The position numbers and the translations under genes were made by a program. DNA of 11,694 bases from Nitrospinota bacterium. GTDB lineage: Bacteria; Nitrospinota; Nitrospinia; SZUA-224. Below are positions 7,146-11,694 of this stretch, piece by piece. Position 1 is the first letter of the stretch. Each line of letters opens with the position of its first letter. The stretch lies in the NCBI GenBank assembly GCA_016212345.1, contig JACRGM010000097.1, forward strand, positions 1 to 11,694, in the 5' to 3' direction. The notes beneath the pieces are model-generated. The model saw only the letters and a program-made list of their open reading frames with translations, was not told the DNA's origin and did no database searches.

Positions 7146-7163
7146 TGCCGACTAAGGTCGGCA
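7146..7163. repeat. GC-rich hairpin across the end of a GGDEF-PilZ gene
   Basis: TGCCGAC (7146-7152) and GTCGGCA (7157-7163) form a perfect 7-bp stem around a TAAG loop. On the - strand it covers the last three sense codons and the TAG stop of the 7152-8363 gene. It is followed by CAAAAATTTT rather than a clean U-run, so it is only a weak candidate terminator before dnaE. It may be another inserted palindromic repeat. Confidence 0.65.
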
Positions 7164-8363
7164 TGAGGGTTTTCCCTGTTTTTTAATAAACTTTATGATC
7201 TTCTTCCTAATAGCCTCATCTATCTGGATAAATTTTACACCTACATTATATCTAGAAGAGGATATTTGATTTATCCATATAACCTTTCCTACCAACTCTA
7301 TTGGTTTTTCGTTATTATTATTATTAAGATCAATATAGAGATTGATATGTGTCATGAGAGGGATATGTCTTTTTGTCTCAAATGCTGCACCGCTTGCACT
7401 GATGTTTTTTAGTATCCCTTTGTAACTCCCTTTTGGTACATACTGGATCTCATACCTTATCTTGGTAACTATATCTACCCTAAAGTATCCCCTTTTCTCT
7501 AATGAATAAAGGATAATTCTATTCTTACCCTCATATTTTGCCTGATAGAGGGCACTATCTGCACAAGAGACAAATTCTTCATCATTCTTTGCATCTATTG
7601 GATAAGAGGCTATTCCACAACTGATGGTAATATCTTCCTTCACAGGGATCTTCATTTTTTTATAGTTTATCTTCTTTATTCTTTCCATCAATCTATTAGC
7701 AGATATTAAGATACCTGTCTTATCTGTGCCCGACATTATAACCGCAAACTCCTCACCACCATACCTTGCCACAATATCAGAAGGTCTGAAATTTTTTTTC
7801 ATCACATCGGATACAGCAATAAGTATCTGATCTCCACAAAGATGTCCATATTTATCGTTATATTCCTTAAAGTTATCTAGATCACAAAAGAGGAGTGATA
7901 CAGGAAGATCATTCCTATCAGAGGTCTTAACAGCATTTTCTATAGCTGTCTTAAAATACCGATAATTATAAAGTCCTGTCAATCCATCTATGAGGGTCTT
8001 TCTCTCTGTCTCTTCGTAGATCGATAATTCTATAATCTTAGGGTTCTTAAGTCTATTATCCATATTAACAAAATAATCGAGGAGAGAGACCCTTAACCCG
8101 GGATCCCGTTTTAACTCTTTTATCAATATCTCTCTATGTTTTATTATCTCTTCCCAGTAGTATTTGGCCTCATCAGGGGGAAAATTGAGATGAGAAAGGA
8201 TCATTAATAAACTCGAATATATTCTATTATTACTATCCGGTGCTATCCTCTCTATCTCATTAATAAATGTTGTCTCTTTAAGGGTCTCTCTTAAGAGACA
8301 CTCTCTGATAATCTCACTCAATCTCTCCTGTGATAATCTTTTATCCTTTATATTTTTCAACAC
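7152..8363 (-). CDS. Diguanylate cyclase with C-terminal PilZ domain (paralogue 1)
   Basis: Predicted to make c-di-GMP from two GTP and to bind it. The 403 residues comprise a helical N-terminal region (1-120) shared by all three paralogues here; a GGDEF domain from DGLTGLYNYRYF (126-137) through metal-binding FCDLDNFK (159-166) to the active-site GGEEF (202-206); the inhibitory RPSD (193-196) exactly five residues before it; and a PilZ domain with RGYFR (291-295) and NISASG (320-325), both c-di-GMP-binding motifs intact. No membrane segment is seen, so it is cytoplasmic. The GTG start at 8363 shares one base with the TAG of the preceding paralogue, implying translational coupling. The last residues (GKPSCRP) differ from the paralogues' KQGKDK and are encoded by a palindrome, so the original C-terminus seems to have been replaced. 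Confidence 0.93.
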   Translation of the reverse strand: MLKNIKDKRLSQERLSEIIRECLLRETLKETTFINEIERIAPDSNNRIYSSLLMILSHLNFPPDEAKYYWEEIIKHREILIKELKRDPGLRVSLLDYFVNMDNRLKNPKIIELSIYEETERKTLIDGLTGLYNYRYFKTAIENAVKTSDRNDLPVSLLFCDLDNFKEYNDKYGHLCGDQILIAVSDVMKKNFRPSDIVARYGGEEFAVIMSGTDKTGILISANRLMERIKKINYKKMKIPVKEDITISCGIASYPIDAKNDEEFVSCADSALYQAKYEGKNRIILYSLEKRGYFRVDIVTKIRYEIQYVPKGSYKGILKNISASGAAFETKRHIPLMTHINLYIDLNNNNNEKPIELVGKVIWINQISSSRYNVGVKFIQIDEAIRKKIIKFIKKQGKPSCRP

Positions 8364-9586
8364 TACTTATCCTTTCCCTGTTTTTCAACAAATTTTATAA
8401 TCCTTTCCTTAATATTATGATCTAATTGAATAAATTTTACCCCTATATCGTATAAGACTGGGGATTTTTTCTTTGTCCATACCACCTTTCCTACAAGCTC
8501 TATCTCTCCCTTTTTATTGAGACCCATATAGAGTTTAATATGCGTCATAACAGGTATATACTTTTTAGTCTCAAATACCGCACCACTTGCGCTGATATTT
8601 TTAAGCATCCCTGTATCTTTTCCCTTTGGTGTATACTGAATCTCATATGTTATCTTTGTAACCAAACCCACCCGAAAGTACCCTCTCCTCTCTGAAGAGT
8701 AGAGGGTAACCTTATCCTTACCCTCATATTTTGCCTGATAAAGGGCCCTGTCTGCAAATCGGATTAACTCCTCAGGGGTCTTTGCATCTGTTGGATAGGA
8801 GGCTATTCCGCAACTGATGGTGATATTTTCTTCAACAGGTATATTCCTTTTTTTAAAGTCTATTATACTTATCTCTCGTCTCAACTTCTCTGCAGTCTTG
8901 ATGACACCAAATTTGTCCGTTGCAGGGAGTATAATCGCAAACTCTTCCCCACCATATCTTGTAATAATATCAGATGGTCTAAAATTCTCTTTCATCACCT
9001 CAGATACAGTAATAAGTATCTGATCGCCACACAGATGTCCATATTTATCGTTATAATCCTTAAAGTTGTCCAGATCGCAGAAGAGGAGTGATACTGGAAG
9101 ATTATTCCTATTAGAAACCCTGATCTCTTTCTCAATGGCTATCTTAAAATAGCGGTAGTTGTAAAGCTCTGTCAGACCATCTAAAAGGGCATTTCTTTCT
9201 GTCTCTTCGTAGATCGCCTGTTCTATGATCTTAGGATTCTTAAGCTTAGTATCCTTGTTAACAAAATAATCGAGGATAGAGACCCTTACGCCAGGGTCCC
9301 GCCTTAACTTCTTAGTCAAGGCCTCTTTATGCCTTATTATCTCTTCCCAGTAGTATTTGGCCTCCTCAGGGACGAAATCAAGATGAGAAAGGATCTTCAA
9401 TAGGGTTGAATATAACCCATTGGCATTATATGATTCTATCTTTTTAATCTCATTAATAATCTTTGCTTCCCGACAACTTTTTATGGAGAGGCACTCAAGG
9501 ATGATCTTATTAACTATCTCTTGTGATAATTTCTGTTCCTTATCAACCTTATCAATGTTGGGACGTTTATACCTCAGATTTCCCAC
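8363..9586 (-). CDS. Diguanylate cyclase with C-terminal PilZ domain (paralogue 2)
   Basis: A 407-residue paralogue of its two neighbours. N-terminal helical region to about residue 130; GGDEF domain starting DGLTELYNYRYF (136-147, the usual Gly is Glu) with GGEEF at 212-216 and the RPSD inhibitory site at 203-206; PilZ domain with RGYFR (301-305) and NISASG (330-335). It should therefore synthesise c-di-GMP, be product-inhibited, and respond through PilZ. The start is a GTG with a strong AGGAGG at 9595-9600, 8 nt upstream. The leader would contain a 123-bp inverted-repeat element and be driven by a TTGACA/TATATT promoter at 9756-9784. The stop overlaps the start of paralogue 1 by one base. 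It is very similar to the other two along its full length, pointing to tandem duplication. Confidence 0.93.
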   Translation of the reverse strand: MGNLRYKRPNIDKVDKEQKLSQEIVNKIILECLSIKSCREAKIINEIKKIESYNANGLYSTLLKILSHLDFVPEEAKYYWEEIIRHKEALTKKLRRDPGVRVSILDYFVNKDTKLKNPKIIEQAIYEETERNALLDGLTELYNYRYFKIAIEKEIRVSNRNNLPVSLLFCDLDNFKDYNDKYGHLCGDQILITVSEVMKENFRPSDIITRYGGEEFAIILPATDKFGVIKTAEKLRREISIIDFKKRNIPVEENITISCGIASYPTDAKTPEELIRFADRALYQAKYEGKDKVTLYSSERRGYFRVGLVTKITYEIQYTPKGKDTGMLKNISASGAVFETKKYIPVMTHIKLYMGLNKKGEIELVGKVVWTKKKSPVLYDIGVKFIQLDHNIKERIIKFVEKQGKDK

Positions 9587-9603
9587 TAATAATTCCTCCT
9601 GTT

Positions 9604-9726
9604 ATAGATTTCCATATAACAAATTACACGGCGTTATCAGTCGAAATCCTCGACAACGTACTACTCAGTACGCCTTACTCGGATTTCTCCCTCTAGCCTT
9701 GTGTAATTTGTTATCTGAAAATCTAT
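9604..9726. repeat. Nested inverted-repeat element, copy 1
   Basis: A 123-bp element whose outer arms are ATAGATTT (9604-9611) with AAATCTAT (9719-9726), and ATAACAAATTACAC (9616-9629) with GTGTAATTTGTTAT (9701-9714). Inside, GAAATCC (9643-9649) faces GGATTTC (9681-9687), and CGTACT/AGTACG forms a central 6-bp stem. Copy 2 at 9792-9915 is about 95% identical in the same orientation. It ends 3 bp before the ribosome site of the 8363-9586 gene, so a folded transcript could affect its translation. It looks like a MITE or REP-like non-autonomous repeat; no target-site duplication is evident. Confidence 0.85.
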
Positions 9727-9755
9727 GTGTTTTATAGATGTTCAGATATAAATTA

Positions 9756-9784
9756 AATATATCTTTGTAATATATTACTGTCAA
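9756..9784 (-). promoter_or_regulatory. Sigma70-type promoter for GGDEF-PilZ paralogue 2
   Basis: On the - strand, TTGACA (9784-9779) is separated by exactly 17 nt from TATATT (9761-9756): a perfect -35 box and a five-of-six -10 box. It lies between the two repeat elements and would give a leader of about 160 nt that contains copy 1. It likely drives the gene run down to manC. Confidence 0.65.
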
Positions 9785-9791
9785 TTCCCCT

Positions 9792-9915
9792 ATAGATTTC
9801 CATATAACAAAATTACACGGCGTTATCAGTCGAAATCCTCGACGGCGTACCGCTCAGTACGCCTTACTCGGATTTCTCCCTCTAGCCTTGTGTAATTTAT
9901 TATCTGAAAATCTAT
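9792..9915. repeat. Nested inverted-repeat element, copy 2
   Basis: A 124-bp element matching copy 1, with outer arms ATAGATTT (9792-9799) and AAATCTAT (9908-9915), the same ATAAC-rich second arm, and an inner stem GGCGTAC/GTACGCC (9844-9850, 9857-9863). The right end abuts the stop codon of the 9917-11122 gene, so on the - strand it begins one base after the TAA and could act as a 3'-end hairpin of that message. It differs from copy 1 by about seven positions, several of them in the central stem, which remains foldable in both copies. Confidence 0.85.
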
Positions 9916-9916
9916 A

Positions 9917-11122
9917 TTATTTGGTTCTCTCCTTCTGCTCTTCGACAAATTTTATAATCTTGCTCTTAATAACCTGATCGGGTTGGATAAACTCAAGCCC
10001 TATATTATATTTGGAAGGGGGTATCTTCTTACTCCATACAACCTTTCCCACCAACTCTATAGGTTCATCCTTTTTATCGAGATCTATATAGAGCCTGATA
10101 TGGGTTCTGAGGGGAATATCATTATTAGTCTCTAATCCTGCCCCTTGCGCACTGATGTTTCTAATGATTGCTGTATGCATACCCTTAAATGCATATCTAA
10201 TCTTATATCTTATATCAAAAACCAGATCAACCCGGAAATATAACCTCCTTTCTGAGGAATAAAGGGTGATCCTATCCTTTCCTCCATATTTTGATTGATA
10301 TAGCGCCTTGTCTGCACATAGGATCATCTCTTCAGAGGTCTTTGCATCTGTTGGATAGGAGGCTATTCCGCAACTGATGGTGATATTGAGCTTCATCCCT
10401 TTAAGGTCTATCTTCTTTATCTTACCCCTCAATCTTTCTGCTGGTTTGAGAACCCCAAGTTTGTCTGTTGCAGGAAATATGATCGCAAATTCTTCCCCAC
10501 CATACCTTGCAACAGTATCTGATGGCCTAAAACTCCCTTTCATTATCTCAGAGATGGTAATCAATATCTGATCTCCACCCATGTGTCCATACTTATCGTT
10601 ATAAGACTTAAAGTTATCTATATCGCAAAGGAGGAGGGAGATAGGAAGACTATTCCTATTAGAGATCTTGATCTCTTTCTCTAATATCGTCATAAAATAG
10701 TGGTGATTGTAAAGTCCTGTCAAGCCATCTATAAGGGCCTTTTTCTCTGTCTCTTCGTAAATTGTCAGTTCTATAATCTTAGGATTCTTTAGCCTGGTAT
10801 CCTTGTTAATAAAATAGTCGAGCATGGAGACCCTTATACCAGGATCCCTCTTTAACTCCTTAGCCAAGTTATCCTTATGCCTTATTATCTCTTCCCAGTA
10901 ATATTTGGCCTCCTCAGGGGGAAAATCGAGATGAGAGAGGATCTTTAATAGACTCGAATATAACCTATTATCGCCGCATGATTCTATTCTTTCAATTTCA
11001 TTAATAATTGCTGTTTCATCAAGATTATGTTTAGTCAGATATCCTCTTATGATCTCTGTTAGTTTCTCATCTGAGAATCCCTGATCATCTATATCATTCC
11101 CTTTCTTTGAATTAGAAGGCAT
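9917..11122 (-). CDS. Diguanylate cyclase with C-terminal PilZ domain (paralogue 3)
   Basis: A 401-residue paralogue at the upstream end of the c-di-GMP cluster. N-terminal helical region with the conserved block SHLDFPPEEAKYYWEEII (63-80); GGDEF domain from DGLTGLYN (132-139) with CDIDNFK (166-172), RPSD inhibitory site (199-202) and GGEEF (208-212); PilZ domain with RLYFR (293-297) and NISAQG (322-327). All catalytic and binding motifs are intact, so it should both produce and sense c-di-GMP in the cytoplasm. ATG start with a GGGGGAG ribosome site 3 nt upstream. A perfect TTGACA-17-TATAAT promoter lies about 50 bp upstream. It is slightly more diverged than the other two in the PilZ part. 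It is separated from paralogue 2 by 330 bp of repeats and a second promoter. Confidence 0.93.
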   Translation of the reverse strand: MPSNSKKGNDIDDQGFSDEKLTEIIRGYLTKHNLDETAIINEIERIESCGDNRLYSSLLKILSHLDFPPEEAKYYWEEIIRHKDNLAKELKRDPGIRVSMLDYFINKDTRLKNPKIIELTIYEETEKKALIDGLTGLYNHHYFMTILEKEIKISNRNSLPISLLLCDIDNFKSYNDKYGHMGGDQILITISEIMKGSFRPSDTVARYGGEEFAIIFPATDKLGVLKPAERLRGKIKKIDLKGMKLNITISCGIASYPTDAKTSEEMILCADKALYQSKYGGKDRITLYSSERRLYFRVDLVFDIRYKIRYAFKGMHTAIIRNISAQGAGLETNNDIPLRTHIRLYIDLDKKDEPIELVGKVVWSKKIPPSKYNIGLEFIQPDQVIKSKIIKFVEEQKERTK

Positions 11123-11170
11123 ATCTCCCCCTGAAACTAAACGAGTATATTTATCTTTTAATAAGGTAGA

Positions 11171-11199
11171 ATTATATTTTGATAATACTTATTTGTCAA
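11171..11199 (-). promoter_or_regulatory. Consensus sigma70-type promoter for paralogue 3
   Basis: On the - strand, TTGACA (11199-11194) and TATAAT (11176-11171) are both perfect matches with a 17-nt spacer, followed by a predicted leader of about 40 nt to the ATG at 11122. This is an unusually good match and suggests strong basal transcription. A second TTGACA lies 35 bp further upstream (11234-11229) with only a poor -10. Confidence 0.75.
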
Positions 11200-11202
11200 T
11201 AT

Positions 11203-11228
11203 ATTAAATTTAGATATTAAATTTAGAT
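11203..11228. repeat. Tandem 13-bp direct repeat upstream of the promoter
   Basis: ATTAAATTTAGAT occurs twice back to back (11203-11215, 11216-11228), flanked on each side by TGTCAA. It sits just upstream of the -35 box of the - strand promoter. It could be a UP-like AT-rich element or a regulator binding site. Between it and the hicB promoter (11235-11340) I see no gene or clear signal. Confidence 0.5.
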
Positions 11229-11345
11229 TGTCAAGCCAAAATAGAAATGTCATAATTTAGCAATATTGTCTTGTTATCAATTAAGACGCCCGATTATTGT
11301 AAGTTTGTTTCCCATACTGTTGGTGGCAGGTGAGCTCAGTCGTTA

Positions 11346-11375
11346 TGGTATAATATAAATAAAAAAGGAGGAGGA
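11346..11375 (+). promoter_or_regulatory. Extended -10 promoter and ribosome site of hicB
   Basis: TGGTATAAT at 11346-11354 gives a perfect -10 hexamer with the TG extension; no good -35 box is seen at the right spacing. GGAGGAGGA at 11367-11375 is a strong ribosome site 5 nt before the ATG. If the hexamer is used, the leader would be only about 20 nt. Confidence 0.55.
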
Positions 11376-11380
11376 TAAAG

Positions 11381-11605
11381 ATGAAGGAAAAATTAACTGC
11401 GATCTTTCAAAAATCGCCGTACGGATATATAGGCTTTATTGAAGAACTTCCCGGAGCTAATACGCAGGGCACAACTCTTGATGAAGCAAGAAAAAATTTA
11501 ATTGAGGCAGTCCATCTTATTTTGGACGCCAATAGACAACTTTTTGAAGAAGAACTTAAGGGTCTCGAAATTATAAAAGAAGACTTCGGAGCAGTAACGG
11601 TTTGA
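11381..11605 (+). CDS. hicB: HicB-like antitoxin
   Basis: A 74-residue single-domain HicB-fold protein, the antitoxin of a type II HicAB module. The signature YGYIGFIEELPGANTQG (14-30) is followed by TTLDEARKNLIEAVHLIL (31-48), the beta-strands and helix of the partial RNase H-like HicB fold. In characterised systems HicB binds HicA and blocks its mRNA interferase activity. This short form lacks an evident C-terminal DNA-binding (HTH or RHH) domain. Strong ribosome site and an extended -10 upstream. The TGA overlaps the TTG start of the downstream hicA by 4 nt (TTGA), so toxin translation is coupled to antitoxin translation. The order hicB then hicA is the reverse of the classical one but common in this subfamily. 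Confidence 0.9.
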   Translation: MKEKLTAIFQKSPYGYIGFIEELPGANTQGTTLDEARKNLIEAVHLILDANRQLFEEELKGLEIIKEDFGAVTV

Positions 11606-11694
11606 AGCGTAAAGATGTAATCCGACATCTTGAATCAAACGGATGCGAATTCCTACGAGAAGGTGCAAATCATACGGTATATGTAAATCGCAGG
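11602..11694 (+). CDS. hicA: HicA-like mRNA interferase toxin, cut by window end
   Basis: The first 31 codons of a HicA (YcfA-type) toxin, starting at a TTG that overlaps the hicB stop by 4 nt. The sequence KRKDVIRHLESNGCEFLREG followed by ANHTVYVNRR matches the dsRBD-like HicA fold with its catalytic GxNHxxY histidine (His24). HicA family members cleave mRNA independently of, or at, the ribosome and are neutralised by HicB. The gene runs off the window, so intactness of the rest is unknown. It has no ribosome site of its own beyond the end of hicB, which fits translational coupling. Confidence 0.88.
   Translation, partial: MKRKDVIRHLESNGCEFLREGANHTVYVNRR

Noticed and set aside
9604..9915. 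CRISPR array or integron attC array from the two repeats
   Set aside because: Only two copies of 124 bp with a 65-bp gap containing a promoter; ends do not fit R-box consensus and the element is fully palindromic rather than bulged.
8817..10571. + strand open frames recurring at equivalent places in the cyclase genes and across repeat copy 1
   Set aside because: They are antisense shadows that recur because the paralogues are similar; no ribosome sites or family features.
11331..11338. TGAGCTCA palindrome as a HicB operator
   Set aside because: Eight bases is too short to claim without other copies, and this HicB shows no DNA-binding domain.

Overview
The window is AT-rich and gene-dense. 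It looks like chromosomal DNA of a Gram-negative, probably environmental bacterium. Family-level likenesses (a DnaE1-type polymerase, a YqaA/DedA protein, GGDEF-PilZ fusions) would fit a Nitrospirota- or Desulfobacterota-like lineage, but the sequence alone does not settle this. There are no rRNA, tRNA or CRISPR features.

Left region (1-1875, + strand): accessory DNA. It holds two small membrane proteins of unknown function, a frameshifted small membrane gene between them, and an overlapping two-gene pair (a probable PBECR-type nuclease-fold protein followed by a DUF2283 protein) that resembles a toxin-antitoxin module. Between these blocks, at 1209-1344, lies a sequence with the full architecture of an integron cassette recombination site (attC): outer R boxes, unpaired spacers, an inner stem, and two extrahelical bases that would be G and T on the folded strand. 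The bases at 3-9 may be the end of a previous attC. I therefore read this region as one to two gene cassettes of a chromosomal or sedentary integron whose integrase lies outside the window.

Central region (1895-9586, - strand): a tightly packed run of genes reading right to left: two GGDEF-PilZ genes, dnaE (replicative DNA polymerase III alpha), a DedA/YqaA-family membrane protein, and a mannose-1-phosphate guanylyltransferase. Spacings are 1-bp overlap, 25, 17 and 13 bp, so they are likely co-transcribed. Short palindromes sit inside the guanylyltransferase and DedA reading frames and across the stop codon of the last GGDEF gene, as if small palindromic repeats had been inserted and tolerated as coding sequence.

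Right region (9587-11122): a third GGDEF-PilZ paralogue. It is separated from the second by 330 bp holding two copies of a 123-124 bp nested inverted repeat with a good sigma70-type promoter between them. All three paralogues keep the GGEEF catalytic motif, the RxxD inhibitory site, and both PilZ c-di-GMP-binding motifs. Each should therefore both make and sense c-di-GMP. A perfect TTGACA-17-TATAAT promoter lies upstream of the third gene.

Far right (11349-11694, + strand): a divergent hicB-hicA toxin-antitoxin module. The antitoxin comes first, and hicA is cut by the window edge. The layout is thus a core block (replication, GDP-mannose supply, membrane protein, c-di-GMP signalling) flanked on both sides by stabilisation-type two-gene modules.
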